Source: Bacillus crepusculi (GTDB taxonomy: Bacteria > Bacillota > Bacilli > Bacillales > Bacillaceae). Taken from it: a DNA stretch of 64,000 bases. Shown here piece after piece: positions 27,519 to 37,215 of this stretch. The notes below the pieces were generated by a model. That model saw only the letters and a list, made by a program, of their open reading frames with translations, had not been told where the DNA came from and searched no databases. A program made the position numbers and the translations under genes. Where the stretch lies: the NCBI RefSeq assembly GCF_014764715.1, contig NZ_JACXXE010000003.1, forward strand, positions 62,001 to 126,000, given 5' to 3'. Numbering within the stretch: position 1 is the first letter of the stretch; every line of letters begins with the position of its first letter.

Positions 27519-29411
27519 TTACGCTTCTTGATTGACTGGTTTTTTCAAAATACCAAGTAAAAGCGCTGTGACAACGGCACCGATTAAGATGCTGATGATA
27601 TAAAGAACTGGATGATTGGTTACCCAGAAAACGAATAGTCCGCCGTGTGGTGCAGGAAGCGTGACTCTAAAGAACTCTGTTAATCCGCCAGCAACTGCTG
27701 CACCTACAACAGCTGAAGGAATCACACGCAGAGGATCTGCCGCTGCAAACGGGATCGCCCCTTCAGTGATAAAAGCGGCCCCCATGAAGTAGCATGTAAT
27801 ACCTGCTTCGCGGTCACGTTTTGAGAATTTATTTCTAAAGATCGTTGTCGCAAGAGCAATACCTAGTGGTGGAACCATTCCGCCTGCCATAATCGCAGCA
27901 TGAGGGGCATAGTTCCCAGCAGCGATCATCGCAAGACCAAATGTGTAAGCCGCTTTGTTAATTGGGCCACCCATATCAATCGCCATCATACCAGCTAAAA
28001 TAATTCCCATTAAGACAAGGTTTCCAGTACCTAATGATTCAAGCCAGTGTGTTAATCCGTCCATCACCATTTTGACTGGCGTGTTGACAACATAATGCAT
28101 AATAATACCTGTAAAGAAAATACCGAACAACGGATACAGCAGTACCGGTTTAATCCCGTCGAGTGACTGCGGGACGATTGTGAATACCTTTTTCAAGAGC
28201 ACCACGATGTAACCAGCAAGGAAACCAGCAATTAGTCCGCCTAAGAATCCTGCACCTGCAGCAGAGGCCATAAATCCACCGACCATACCTGGCGCAAAAC
28301 CTGGACGGTCTGCAATACTCATGGCGATAAATCCAGCTAATACAGCAACGATTAAGGCAAGCGCATTATCTCCGCCAATTCCTTTTAATACAGCTGCGAA
28401 TGAATTGAAAGAAGGATCATTAGGATCTGCTGACTTAATTCCCCAGAAGAATGAAATCGCAACGAGGATACCGCCCCCAACAACAAATGGAAGCATGTTG
28501 CTTACACCACTCATTAAGTGCTTATAAAATCCACTTCTTCCCCTACCAGATGATTCATTTCCGTCTTTTGAAGAGCTCCCGCCTGAGCCTTTATAGATCG
28601 GCGCATCCTGATTGATTGCTTTTTCAATCAATTCCTGCGGACGGCGAATTCCAGCTGTCACAGGTACTTCAATGACATGTTTGCCTTTAAAGCGTTCCAT
28701 TTCAACTTGTTTGTCAGCTGCCACAATGATGGCTGGTGCTTCTTCAATTTCTTTTGCTGTCAGGGCATGTTTAATTCCACTTGAGCCGTTTGTCTCAACT
28801 TTAATGTCAACGCCCATTTCTTTTGCTTTTTCTTTCAAAGCATCTGCCGCCATAAAGGTATGTGCAATACCAGTTGGGCAAGCTGTCACCGCTAAAATCT
28901 TAGCAGGTTTTCCTGATGCAGCCGGCTCCTCATTGACTTCCTCTTCTTCTTCATCATCCTTGTCATGTGTATTGATGATGTCAATGATTTCATCTTCAGT
29001 TGCCGCTTCAAGCAGTTGCTTGCGGATTTCTTCACGCATAAGAAGTGTTGATAAACGAGAAAGTGCTTCTAAATGCGTGTTGTTTGCGCCTTCAGTTGCT
29101 GCAATCATAAAGACTAAATGACTTGGCTGTCCGTCAAGTGATTCATAGTCTACACCAGCAGTCGAGCGTCCAAATGCAATGGCAGGTTCTTTCACACTTG
29201 ATGTTTTAGCGTGAGGGATCGCAATTCCTTCGCCAATACCAGTCGAGCTCTGTTTTTCACGATTGATAACAGCTTCTTTGTAGCCTTCTTTATCATTTAA
29301 TTTGCCTGCTGTATCTAATACAGTGACAAGCTCTTCAATGACTGATTCTTTCTGCTGGCTATCTAATTGAAGCTTAATCGTATGCTTCGTGAGTAGTTCT
29401 GTAATTTTCAT
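27519..29411 (-). CDS. fruA: Fructose PTS permease EIIABC
   Basis: 630 residues, domains in order IIA (1-150), IIB (170-270) and IIC (300-630). The phosphorylated histidine is H67 in AIPHAKT and the IIB cysteine is C178 in AVTACPTGIAHT. IIC has about nine or ten membrane segments. An acidic linker (DKDDEEEEEVNEEP) joins IIA and IIB, and a Gly/Ser linker joins IIB and IIC. It imports fructose as fructose-1-phosphate. It is last in fruRKA, with AAAGGAGGAG before its ATG. Confidence 0.96.
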   Translation of the reverse strand: MKITELLTKHTIKLQLDSQQKESVIEELVTVLDTAGKLNDKEGYKEAVINREKQSSTGIGEGIAIPHAKTSSVKEPAIAFGRSTAGVDYESLDGQPSHLVFMIAATEGANNTHLEALSRLSTLLMREEIRKQLLEAATEDEIIDIINTHDKDDEEEEEVNEEPAASGKPAKILAVTACPTGIAHTFMAADALKEKAKEMGVDIKVETNGSSGIKHALTAKEIEEAPAIIVAADKQVEMERFKGKHVIEVPVTAGIRRPQELIEKAINQDAPIYKGSGGSSSKDGNESSGRGRSGFYKHLMSGVSNMLPFVVGGGILVAISFFWGIKSADPNDPSFNSFAAVLKGIGGDNALALIVAVLAGFIAMSIADRPGFAPGMVGGFMASAAGAGFLGGLIAGFLAGYIVVLLKKVFTIVPQSLDGIKPVLLYPLFGIFFTGIIMHYVVNTPVKMVMDGLTHWLESLGTGNLVLMGIILAGMMAIDMGGPINKAAYTFGLAMIAAGNYAPHAAIMAGGMVPPLGIALATTIFRNKFSKRDREAGITCYFMGAAFITEGAIPFAAADPLRVIPSAVVGAAVAGGLTEFFRVTLPAPHGGLFVFWVTNHPVLYIISILIGAVVTALLLGILKKPVNQEA

Positions 29412-29424
29412 GGTGACTCCTCCT

Positions 29425-30336
29425 TTAAATGCGTGTGACTTTTACTTGTGGTAATAGGGTGTCAACAAGCTCTTTTGTTCCAAGCTCCTCAGAAAATGCT
29501 GTAGCGCTTCCTGATGTAACACCAAGCTTAAATGACGCTTCTATTGAAAGACCTTTCGAAACGCCGGCTAAAAACCCTGCAACGACTGAATCCCCTGCAC
29601 CAACTGAGTTGATGAGCGTGCCCTTTGGAACATTGGACTGATAGATGCCTTCGTTACTGAACAAAAGGGCTCCGTCCCCTGCCATGGATACGATGACATG
29701 TTCAGCACCTTGTTCTAACAGCTTTTTTCCATAAGGAATGGCTTCTTCTGCAGACGAAATACTTGTATCAAACATTTCACCTAACTCATGATGGTTTGGT
29801 TTCATTAAGAACGGTTTCAAATGTGCAGCTTTTTTTAACGCTTCCCCAGAAATATCAAGTACCACTTTTACGCCTTGCTGCGCGCATACTTCAGCAATAC
29901 GCTCATACGTGTTATGAGGCAATGAAGAAGGAATGCTGCCAGCTAATACAACGAGATCTCCTTCAGTCAATGAAGTAAATTGGGATAGAAATGACTCAAA
30001 TTGCGTTTCTGTAATACTTGGTCCCAGTCCATTGATTTCTGTTTCTTCACCTGTTTTTAGTTTCACATTTATTCGTGTATCTTCTGACACCTCGTGAAAG
30101 GCTGTTTGTAATTGTTCGTTTTGTAAAAAGTCTTGAATATATTTGCCTGTAAAACCGCCAATGAATCCAAGTGCTTTCGATTCAACACCGTGACGTTTTA
30201 AAAGCCTTGAGACATTGATTCCTTTACCACCTGGATATTTTTTGTCGTAGGTTGAACGATTTAAATCGCCGACAGCAAAATTCTCTACATGTACGATGTA
30301 ATCAACTGATGGGTTTAAAGTAACTGTATAAATCAT
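29425..30336 (-). CDS. fruK: 1-phosphofructokinase FruK
   Basis: 303 residues, PfkB family: sugar-binding PGGKGINVSRLL near the N-terminus and the catalytic anion hole GAGDSVVAGFLAG near the C-terminus. It phosphorylates fructose-1-phosphate made by FruA to fructose-1,6-bisphosphate. Its ATG overlaps the fruR stop (ATGA), giving translational coupling. Confidence 0.96.
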   Translation of the reverse strand: MIYTVTLNPSVDYIVHVENFAVGDLNRSTYDKKYPGGKGINVSRLLKRHGVESKALGFIGGFTGKYIQDFLQNEQLQTAFHEVSEDTRINVKLKTGEETEINGLGPSITETQFESFLSQFTSLTEGDLVVLAGSIPSSLPHNTYERIAEVCAQQGVKVVLDISGEALKKAAHLKPFLMKPNHHELGEMFDTSISSAEEAIPYGKKLLEQGAEHVIVSMAGDGALLFSNEGIYQSNVPKGTLINSVGAGDSVVAGFLAGVSKGLSIEASFKLGVTSGSATAFSEELGTKELVDTLLPQVKVTRI

Positions 30337-31088
30337 GTTTTCACTACCTTTATAACCGTTTTTTCATGGTAATTATCGAATGAATCCTCTATTGCATCGT
30401 TTGTGATAATGGTCGCTTCCTGTAAACTAGCAAAGGCCGAAAACGATATTTCGCCAAACTTTGAGGCATCTGATAAGATATAGGTTTTTTTCGCCTGCTT
30501 CATGGCTCTTTTTTTCATGAGCGCTTCCTCTGGATCAGGTGTTGTAAACCCCGCCTCGGGATGAATGCCATTCGTCCCAACAAAGCTTTTGTCAAAACGG
30601 TAATTCTCCATCGCTGTCAAAGCTGCGGCTCCCACCATGGCTCCTGTTCGATGTTTGACTGATCCGCCTATCAGGTAAAAAGAAATGCCTTTTCTCATGA
30701 GTGCTTCAATGTGCATAACACCGTTTGTCACCACAACAATGTCTTGATCTGGGTCGATATATTCAATCATTTGCTGTGTCGTCGTACCAGCATCTAAATA
30801 AATGCAATCGCCTTGTTTTAAAAGCGATGCAGCTGCCTGTGCAACCAATGACTTTTCTTGAAGGTTTTTGGCAGATTTCTCGAATACATCTGGTTCAAGG
30901 CGAATACTCGATATCTTCGCCGCTCCCCCATGTACTCTTTTGAGGAATCCTTTTTCTTCAAGGGCTGATAAATCTCTTCTAATTGTAGATTCAGAAGCAT
31001 CTGTCATCATCGTTAAGTCCTGTATTTTGACGACATCATTTTCTTCTAAGTAATCGATAATGAGTTGGTGTCTTTCCGGTGTCAACAT
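30333..31088 (-). CDS. fruR: DeoR-family repressor FruR
   Basis: 251 residues from the ATG at 31088, behind AGGGGGTG. An N-terminal winged helix-turn-helix (VVKIQDLTMMTDASESTIRRDLSALEEKG) is followed by a DeoR sensor domain (IYLDAGTTTQQM and LIGGSVKHRTGAMVG) that should bind fructose-1-phosphate. It is the first gene of fruRKA and so is self-regulated. Confidence 0.94.
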   Translation of the reverse strand: MLTPERHQLIIDYLEENDVVKIQDLTMMTDASESTIRRDLSALEEKGFLKRVHGGAAKISSIRLEPDVFEKSAKNLQEKSLVAQAAASLLKQGDCIYLDAGTTTQQMIEYIDPDQDIVVVTNGVMHIEALMRKGISFYLIGGSVKHRTGAMVGAAALTAMENYRFDKSFVGTNGIHPEAGFTTPDPEEALMKKRAMKQAKKTYILSDASKFGEISFSAFASLQEATIITNDAIEDSFDNYHEKTVIKVVKT

Positions 31089-31103
31089 GAAAACACCCCC
31101 TTT

Positions 31104-31117
31104 TGAAAACGTATTCA
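31104..31117. promoter_or_regulatory. cre box for CcpA at the fru operon
   Basis: TGAAAACGTATTCA fits 13 of 14 positions of the cre consensus. It lies between the promoter and the fruR start, the usual place for a CcpA roadblock. Confidence 0.6.
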
Positions 31118-31133
31118 TTTTGCGCGCACCTTT

Positions 31134-31162
31134 ATTGTAATCGCTTTTTTCTACATTATCAA
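31134..31162 (-). promoter_or_regulatory. Promoter of fruRKA
   Basis: On the minus strand TTGATA (31157-31162), 17-base spacer and TACAAT (31134-31139). Upstream, TTGAT-type words recur (TTTTGATAG, TTATTGAATG, TTTGATTG, ATTGATAA), a likely FruR operator array. Confidence 0.7.
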
Positions 31163-31317
31163 TACAAAACAATCAAATACATTCAATAACTATCAAAATC
31201 TTTCACAATGGTCATCTTACCTTTATATGTACCATTTGTAAACTGAAAAATATGTGACATAAAGATGAAAGTCATGATATTAGCATTTCTATCATTTTTC
31301 ATTTCATTCAGAGGAAC

Positions 31318-31352
31318 TAAAAAAAGCCTTTATGCGATTTGCATAAAAGCTT
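31318..31352 (-). terminator. Terminator of yknWXYZ
   Basis: On the minus strand AAGCTTTTATGC-AAATC-GCATAAAGGCTT followed by TTTTTT. Confidence 0.8.
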
Positions 31353-31408
31353 CAGATGCTTCATTCAGGATGAAGACAGACGATTTGTTGCTCTTTTCCT
31401 TCACCGTA

Positions 31409-32602
31409 TTATTCATACCTAAGCGATTCAATGGGATCAAGTCTTGCTGCTTTATTCGCAGGGATTAACCCAAAAATGATCCCAATAAGCATACTAAACA
31501 GCACACCGCCACACACCACTTGCCACGACACAAGAGATGGCCAGCCGGCAAATAGGGACACGAGCGAGGCACCACCTAAGCCAAGTGCGATCCCCATCAA
31601 CCCGCCGATGAGTGTTAAAACGACAGACTCAATTAAAAACTGAACAAGTATTTGAGCCCTGGTTGCCCCAAGTGCCTTTCGAATACCAATTTCCCTTGTC
31701 CTTTCTGTCACAGAAACGAGCATAATATTCATGACACCGATGCCGCCGACAAGTAAGGAGATACCGGCAATGGAGCCAATGATCGTTGTCATAATAGATG
31801 TAATTTGACCGATGCCTGCAGCGATTTCTTCCATATTCATCATTTCGTAAGCATCTTCTGTACGGTGATTTTCATTTAATAAAGCAGCCGCGTTCTTTCC
31901 TACTTCCTTCATTTGATCAGCATGCGCTACTTGAATAGACAATTTATCATATTCATTTAAACCAAATGTTGAGGTGAGCATCGCGAATGGGACATATATT
32001 TCATTCAGATCAAATGAAAACATCCCTTCCTGTTTTGCTAAAACACCGATGACTTCAACAGGCTGTCCGTTCATCCAAATCATCTCGCCTAATGCCTTTT
32101 GTCCATTAAATAGTTCTTTTTTTAGACCTTCTGAGATGAGAGCTGCTCTTCTGCCGCTTCTAAAGTCAATATCTTTTAAATCCTGTCCTTCTGCTATTTG
32201 TAATGAATGTACATTCGTATAACCTTCATTAATGCCGTTCACTGTAGCATCAACTGTCGTCTCTTGAAATCTCAATTGCATTCCTTGTGCCGTCGAGGAG
32301 GCGATCTGTTTCACCCCATTGATTGTTTGAATACTTTTTATGTCTTCTTCAGTAAATGCGGCTTCAAATAAGGCATTTGGATTCGCATGTAACTCTTCAT
32401 CAGAAGGTGTATACATCATATCAATGGTATTGTTTGGCCCTGAAATCGATTTTTTCAACATTTGCTCACCGCCTTGACCGATGGCCACAACTGCAATGAC
32501 CGACCCAACACCAATAATAATCCCAAGCATCGTTAAAATAGAACGTAATTTATGAGCTAATACAGAATTCAGCGCTATTTTGATATTTTCAAAGAGTTTC
32601 AT
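31409..32602 (-). CDS. yknZ: MacB-type permease YknZ
   Basis: 397 residues. The N-terminal membrane segment (LRSILTMLGIIIGVGSVIAVVAIGQGGEQ) is the MacB signature, followed by an extracellular domain of about 200 residues and three C-terminal segments with the FtsX motif (TERTREIGIRKALGATR). With YknY and YknX it forms an export complex; in B. subtilis YknWXYZ protects from the SDP killing peptide. The start overlaps the yknY stop. Confidence 0.93.
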   Translation of the reverse strand: MKLFENIKIALNSVLAHKLRSILTMLGIIIGVGSVIAVVAIGQGGEQMLKKSISGPNNTIDMMYTPSDEELHANPNALFEAAFTEEDIKSIQTINGVKQIASSTAQGMQLRFQETTVDATVNGINEGYTNVHSLQIAEGQDLKDIDFRSGRRAALISEGLKKELFNGQKALGEMIWMNGQPVEVIGVLAKQEGMFSFDLNEIYVPFAMLTSTFGLNEYDKLSIQVAHADQMKEVGKNAAALLNENHRTEDAYEMMNMEEIAAGIGQITSIMTTIIGSIAGISLLVGGIGVMNIMLVSVTERTREIGIRKALGATRAQILVQFLIESVVLTLIGGLMGIALGLGGASLVSLFAGWPSLVSWQVVCGGVLFSMLIGIIFGLIPANKAARLDPIESLRYE

Positions 32603-33290
32603 TCATAGCGTCCCCTTGCTTCCAACTATCTTCAACGAGGCGACCATCTCTCACAATGACCGTCCGATTTGTATATGCAGCTATTTCTTCTTCATGAGTC
32701 ACAAGCACAACCGTTGTCCCTTCCTCATTCAGCTGTGAAAACTGTTCCATAATCGAGAAGCTTGTTTTTGAGTCAAGAGCGCCTGTCGGTTCATCCGCTA
32801 AGATAAGCTGGGGTTTATTGACAATTGCACGTGCAATCGCCACCCTTTGCTTTTGACCTCCTGATAACTCACTTGGCATATGTTTCATTCGATCCGCCAA
32901 ACCAACCTTTTGAAGTGCTATCTCCGCACGTTCTCTTCTTTCCTTTTGACCGATACCAGCGTAAATCATCGGGAGTTCAACATTTTTCCTCGCATTTAAT
33001 CTAGGCAGCAAATGAAATTGCTGAAAAACAAACCCAATGGATTGATTTCGAATCACTGCAAGCTCTTGATCCTTTGCTGCTGACAGCTCTGTTCCTTGAA
33101 AATGATATTGTCCTGAGGTTGGGCGGTCTAAACAGCCGATGATATTCATTAACGTCGACTTTCCAGACCCCGAAGGCCCCATAATCGACATATACTCGCC
33201 CTTTTCAATGACAAGATCCATTTCACTTAATACATCAAATGTTTCTTGTGCAACCTCATAGCTTTTTGTCACGTTTGAAAGCTGAATCAT
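32589..33290 (-). CDS. yknY: ABC transporter ATPase YknY
   Basis: 233 residues of the LolD/MacB ATPase type: Walker A GPSGSGKST, signature LSGGQKQRVAIARA, Walker B LILADEPTGALD and the H-loop VTHEEE. It powers the YknZ permease. Its ATG overlaps the yknX stop as ATGA. Confidence 0.94.
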   Translation of the reverse strand: MIQLSNVTKSYEVAQETFDVLSEMDLVIEKGEYMSIMGPSGSGKSTLMNIIGCLDRPTSGQYHFQGTELSAAKDQELAVIRNQSIGFVFQQFHLLPRLNARKNVELPMIYAGIGQKERRERAEIALQKVGLADRMKHMPSELSGGQKQRVAIARAIVNKPQLILADEPTGALDSKTSFSIMEQFSQLNEEGTTVVLVTHEEEIAAYTNRTVIVRDGRLVEDSWKQGDAMNETL

Positions 33291-34393
33291 TCAGCATTCA
33301 CTTCCATTCCGTCATACATGTCATCTGATGGATTTGCAATGATTTGATCCTCTGTTGTTAAACCTTTTGTCACTTCAAGAACATGACCTGACGTTTCCCC
33401 TAGGTTCACTTTTACTTTTTTCAGTACATTCTTCTCCACAACATAAACATATGGTCCATCATTCTCTTTTTTCACTGATGTTTCAGGAATCGTTTGCGCT
33501 TGGCGCTTGTCCGTTTCAATTTCCATGATCATTTTAAAGCCTGGTTTTGCCTCAGGTTTTTTCCCCTTTATTTCAATTTCAACTGGATATTGAACCGTTT
33601 GATCACTAGCGTTTGTTTCTGCTGTTGACTGGGCAGGAACGGCGCCCACTTTTTTCACCACTCCTTGCCAGCTCTTTCCGCGAATGACATCAGACGTTAT
33701 CTTTACTTTTTGTTTCTTTTTGACTTTCATAGCGTCATACTCAGAGATCAAGCCTCGCACGATCATTTTTTTCTCATTGCCAATATGGATTACCGGCTGT
33801 CTATCTTCCAGCTTCCCTGCTACAGCATCTTGCTCTATGGAGATCACTGTTCCTTCAATTTTGCTATGTATCGTTAAATCTTCTATTTGTGCTTTTACTT
33901 TTTCTTGGTTGAGCTCGGCTTGTTGTTGTTCTAATTGAGCAGCTTTCAATTCTAATTCAAGCTGATCTCGCTCGTTTTTAAGGTTAGAGCTCGACTCGTC
34001 TGTGTTTGTTTGCTTTAATTCACCAAGTCTATTTTGCAATTGTTCTAGTTTTAACGTACTTGATTCAGCTGCTAGCGCTTGCTGTTTTTGTTCAAGATCC
34101 AGTTCCTTATTTTCATAAGTCAGGAGCGGCGTTCCAGCCTTTACCTTTTCCCCTTCTTTCACAGCAATCTCTTTCAGTTTCCCCTTTTCCTCTTCTACAT
34201 AAATGTATTGCTCCTCAGAGAATGAAAGTGTCCCAGGTGTCATCACAGTTGATGTTATTTCTTTTGGCGTGAGTTTCACTGTTTTAAATGCTGCTGTAGA
34301 AGCAGGCTTTGATTGGTTTTTTGCAATGTTAAATCCAATAAATAGACCAATCACAATGATCAAAATGGATCCGATGATGATTTTCTTTCTCAT
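33287..34393 (-). CDS. yknX: Membrane-fusion (HlyD/MacA-like) protein YknX
   Basis: 368 residues. One N-terminal membrane anchor (IIIGSILIIVIGLFIGFNIA), a biotinyl/lipoyl-like half (EEEKGKLKEIAVKEGEKVKAG), a long coiled coil rich in Glu, Gln and Leu (about 95-170), then beta-barrel domains. It is an adaptor between YknZ and YknW, exposed outside the membrane. The GTPLL block and C-terminal GLTTEDQIIANP fit the RND/MFP family. Confidence 0.92.
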   Translation of the reverse strand: MRKKIIIGSILIIVIGLFIGFNIAKNQSKPASTAAFKTVKLTPKEITSTVMTPGTLSFSEEQYIYVEEEKGKLKEIAVKEGEKVKAGTPLLTYENKELDLEQKQQALAAESSTLKLEQLQNRLGELKQTNTDESSSNLKNERDQLELELKAAQLEQQQAELNQEKVKAQIEDLTIHSKIEGTVISIEQDAVAGKLEDRQPVIHIGNEKKMIVRGLISEYDAMKVKKKQKVKITSDVIRGKSWQGVVKKVGAVPAQSTAETNASDQTVQYPVEIEIKGKKPEAKPGFKMIMEIETDKRQAQTIPETSVKKENDGPYVYVVEKNVLKKVKVNLGETSGHVLEVTKGLTTEDQIIANPSDDMYDGMEVNAE

Positions 34394-34402
34394 AAAGACA
34401 TT

Positions 34403-35029
34403 CTACCCCCAGCTTACTGATATGTTAATTGCGTTTCCTACATATTGGAAAATTAAAGAAAGTACATAAAAAACGCCGACAATGGTCCAGGATATTTTCG
34501 GCGAAATACGGCCGACTTGGATAAATAAAAAGCCTGTTAAAACGAGACTCCAAATGACAAACAGATCAATATTGGCTAACACAGCATGCCAAGGACCTGA
34601 TAGGTGAATGAGCGCGTTTAATGACGTGACAGTGATATCCTTTGGAACATGGAACAAGACGACTGCCAAATGAGAAATAATCGTTCCTATGATCGTAATT
34701 GGTGTGATATACAGCACACCTGAAAACAGCTGCTGAAACGACGCATCTCCTTTTGCTAAAAAGACGATAAATTTATAGATTGCAGCGTTGATGACGATCC
34801 CTAGAATAAGACCAATTAGCGTCGTCACATACACAACAGGTAGCGGTACGCTTAATTCCGCCCACAATCCAGCATTTACGAGCTCAGATAAATAAGTGAC
34901 AATGACTGTCAATACAAGCACGCAGCATAATGGCCACCAAACGACTGGATTTTCCCACACTCTTTTTAAATGCTCTGTTGGTCTTATGCTCACGCCTATG
35001 ATCGTAGGCTTGTTTAATGTTTTTTTCAT
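34403..35029 (-). CDS. yknW: Yip1-type membrane protein YknW
   Basis: 208 residues with five hydrophobic segments ([95 protein letters not shown]). It is the first gene of yknWXYZ, needed in B. subtilis for assembly of the transporter against the SDP toxin. The ATG follows GGAGAGG. The ABC pair yknUV that precedes it in B. subtilis is absent here. Confidence 0.9.
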   Translation of the reverse strand: MKKTLNKPTIIGVSIRPTEHLKRVWENPVVWWPLCCVLVLTVIVTYLSELVNAGLWAELSVPLPVVYVTTLIGLILGIVINAAIYKFIVFLAKGDASFQQLFSGVLYITPITIIGTIISHLAVVLFHVPKDITVTSLNALIHLSGPWHAVLANIDLFVIWSLVLTGFLFIQVGRISPKISWTIVGVFYVLSLIFQYVGNAINISVSWG

Positions 35030-35477
35030 CAGATGTCATCCTCTCCATATGCAGTAATAATCCAAAAACGTTCCACCGTTCTCTTATTGTTTCTATTTTA
35101 TCAAAAGATTGCCAATAAGTGATAGATCATTTGATTTTCTTATTTTTTCATTAAGGAAGAATTGTACCTATTATTCTACTTTCACAAACAACAACCTCCA
35201 AATCACACCTTGATTAGACCATATTCATAGCAAAAAATAAGGATTTCACTTACCTAAAAACATTTTATCAAGTAAACAACATGCCTATCGGAATAAATAT
35301 CCTTTTCCTATGGATTCGGATGGTCACAGTTAAACACAACAATTTTTTGTTAAAATAATCCTAGTAATGATGACGAATCCCGGCTTTATAGGGCCTTGAT
35401 CGGTTTCTTTTATAGAACAACAGAGACTTTAGTATCAATACTTTCATATTAAAAAATTAAAAATAAAAGGATTTTAC
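35030..35477. other. AT-rich divergent intergenic region
   Basis: About 450 bases between yknW and the rok-like gene with no reading frame above background. It must hold the yknW promoter, but I see no convincing sigma-A or sigma-W pair; GAAAC at about 35090 is followed by CGTT with an 18-base spacer, a poor match. The high A+T content is typical of Rok-bound DNA. Confidence 0.4.
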
Positions 35478-35505
35478 TTGATCAAAAGTTATTTTTTCAT
35501 ATAAT
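35478..35505 (+). promoter_or_regulatory. Promoter of the rok-like gene
   Basis: TTGATC (35478-35483), 16-base spacer and TATAAT (35500-35505), 46 bases before the start codon. Confidence 0.6.
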
Positions 35506-35551
35506 GTAAAATAGAGGTAGGTTAAATGATAGTGGAAATGGAGTCAAGTGA

Positions 35552-35929
35552 ATGTTAAGAGAAAAATTGAAAATGCAATTGATTTTACTTTATGAAAAGG
35601 AACAAGAAGCATGGCAATACTTTCGAAAGGAAAGAGAACTGATTTATCATGAGCTCAAATTACTTGATATGAAAGAAAGCAGACCCTCTAATGACAAAAT
35701 ATACTACGCTGCAAGATGTGTAGATATTATTAAAGAGAAAAAGGGAAGCATCGTAAGCACAAAAGAATTAAAAGAACAGCTTCAAGCTCAAACAGATTTC
35801 AATGTGAGACGAATCAGCGAATTGTATGATCTCATCCAGCAGCTCGATCCTCACATTTCTAAAGCACGAAGGGGATGTTTTATTTACGAAGATCATACCC
35901 AAGTACCTCTACAAGCTTTTCACACATAA
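35552..35929 (+). CDS. Second Rok-like (short Rok) DNA-binding protein
   Basis: 125 residues. The N-terminus (MLREKLKMQLILLYEKEQEA to IYHELKLLD) parallels the coiled-coil oligomerisation domain of Rok, which ends ERDAIYAKLRELD. The C-terminal 65 residues (IIKEKKGSIVSTKELKEQL and ISKARRGCFIYED) parallel the Rok winged helix (LKRHNAAIKSSELQKEI and VKKPYRGQYILEG). The long basic linker of Rok (TRRRRGTARPGS) is missing. So it is a compact Rok paralogue, like the plasmid-borne sRok type. It probably binds AT-rich DNA and may form mixed oligomers with Rok. The ATG follows TGGAGT. Homology is judged by eye. Confidence 0.65.
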   Translation: MLREKLKMQLILLYEKEQEAWQYFRKERELIYHELKLLDMKESRPSNDKIYYAARCVDIIKEKKGSIVSTKELKEQLQAQTDFNVRRISELYDLIQQLDPHISKARRGCFIYEDHTQVPLQAFHT

Positions 35930-35964
35930 AAAAATTGGTTACAGCCGCTGGCCATAACCAAATC
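35930..35964. terminator. Bidirectional terminator of rok-like gene and moaD
   Basis: TTGGTTA-CAGCCGCTGGCCA-TAACCAA with seven As before it, serving the minus-strand moa cluster and possibly the plus-strand gene. Confidence 0.7.
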
Positions 35965-35976
35965 CTCTAATATCTA

Positions 35977-36210
35977 TTATCCACCACTTACAGGAGGAAT
36001 GAGTGCAACAGTGTCCCCGCTACGCACTTCTGTGTTTTCCCTCGTATATATTTCGTTGACTGCAACCATCACATGCTGTGCAGCATCAACACCATATACC
36101 TCCTGTAATTCTATTTTAATCTCATCAACCGTTGTTTTCTCTTTTTGAATGATGATGTGTTGTTTACCGGCCTTCTCAGCGAGGCCGGCAAACAATAATA
36201 CGTTAATCAT
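35977..36210 (-). CDS. moaD: Molybdopterin synthase small subunit MoaD
   Basis: 77 residues from the ATG at 36210 ([10 protein letters not shown]), behind AAGGTG. Ubiquitin-like fold ending in the essential Gly-Gly (PPVSGG), which becomes the thiocarboxylate that donates sulfur to precursor Z. MoeB adenylates this tail and MoaE is its partner. The start overlaps the moaE stop. It is the last gene of the molybdenum-cofactor cluster. Confidence 0.93.
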   Translation of the reverse strand: MINVLLFAGLAEKAGKQHIIIQKEKTTVDEIKIELQEVYGVDAAQHVMVAVNEIYTRENTEVRSGDTVALIPPVSGG

Positions 36211-36694
36211 GCCGATCACCTTCTTTTTCCTTCAGTTGAAGATCGCTAGGTTTTCCTTCTGGATAAGAAACTGTTTCAAGCTGATCACCTATCCAGGCTT
36301 CTCCATCTTCCCAGTATTCTTTTTTCCAAATTGGAACGATTTCCTTGATTCGTTCAATGGCATATTCATTGGCTTCGTATGCAGCCTTCCTATGAGGAGA
36401 CGAAACGGCTATCGCAACAGCAATATCAGTGATCTCAAGTGTCCCAATCCGGTGCACAATGGCTGCTTCCGTATCAGGCCACCGTTTCATGATTTCTTGT
36501 CCAATTTGACTCAACATGCTTTCCGCCATTGGTATGTATGCTTCGTAGGTTAAACGTAAGGTTTTTTTGCCATTTGTCCACTCTCTGACCGTCCCGATAA
36601 ACGTCGTAATAGCTCCTGCCTTTCGTCTTGTCACATGCTGAATCAATTCACTTACATCAATTGGCTTTTTTGTTATTTTAAAAAGTTCACTCAA
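36203..36694 (-). CDS. moaE: Molybdopterin synthase large subunit MoaE
   Basis: 163 residues from a TTG at 36694 ([11 protein letters not shown]), 9 bases after GGAGG. The family core is visible: [17 protein letters not shown], then [22 protein letters not shown] and the active-site lysines in [12 protein letters not shown]. It binds precursor Z and receives sulfur from MoaD. It overlaps mobB by a few bases. Confidence 0.93.
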   Translation of the reverse strand: MSELFKITKKPIDVSELIQHVTRRKAGAITTFIGTVREWTNGKKTLRLTYEAYIPMAESMLSQIGQEIMKRWPDTEAAIVHRIGTLEITDIAVAIAVSSPHRKAAYEANEYAIERIKEIVPIWKKEYWEDGEAWIGDQLETVSYPEGKPSDLQLKEKEGDRHD

Positions 36695-37215
36695 GCAAGA
36701 CTGCCTCCCTTCAATAAATGAAAAGCACATGTCATCCCGCGATTTTCAAAGGCTGAAAACACAGGAAACGCGTAATTTTCGGTTAGTTGAAATTCTTGAG
36801 AAAAATAAATGGCTGCTTGTATATTGGAAAGTGTTGAAAGGTCGATGAGCTCCTGTTCATTTTTTACGCAAACGATTTTGCGATAAGGTGCCTGTTTGTA
36901 TCCCTCAATGAGGACGGCGTCTAACGGGAGATGTTTACACATATTGAGCAATTGCTCTAACGTCATGTGCTGCATTGAAAAGTGACATTCACCTTCTCCT
37001 TCAACACCTGCGGCAAATGCACCCGCTCGAACATATCGATCGGTATCTTTTTCTTTAAAAAGACGATCTGGTTTCCCGCCATGTCCATGATGTTTGAAGC
37101 AGCCCAGCTTAAGTTTTTCATGATCAGCCAACTGACATAATTTTTCGATTAATGTGGTCTTGCCGCTATTTTGATAGCCGACCACCTGTAATATGCTTAA
37201 TTTGTCATCCAGCAT
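36691..37215 (-). CDS. mobB: Molybdopterin-guanine dinucleotide adaptor MobB
   Basis: 174 residues. P-loop GYQNSGKTTLIEKL at the N-terminus and the family block LKLGCFKHHGHGG with its two histidines. A GTP-binding protein that helps MobA attach GMP to molybdopterin. It overlaps the moeA stop by about 19 bases and starts behind AAGGTGG. Confidence 0.92.
   Translation of the reverse strand: MLDDKLSILQVVGYQNSGKTTLIEKLCQLADHEKLKLGCFKHHGHGGKPDRLFKEKDTDRYVRAGAFAAGVEGEGECHFSMQHMTLEQLLNMCKHLPLDAVLIEGYKQAPYRKIVCVKNEQELIDLSTLSNIQAAIYFSQEFQLTENYAFPVFSAFENRGMTCAFHLLKGGSLA

Noticed and set aside
31265-31468. Small plus-strand frame near the yknZ 3' end
   Set aside because: It contains the yknZ terminator and the yknZ coding end, and has no ribosome site.
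35088-35120. Sigma-W promoter of yknWXYZ
   Set aside because: GAAAC is followed by CGTT at 18 bases, and neither the -10 core nor the spacing fits sigma-W well.
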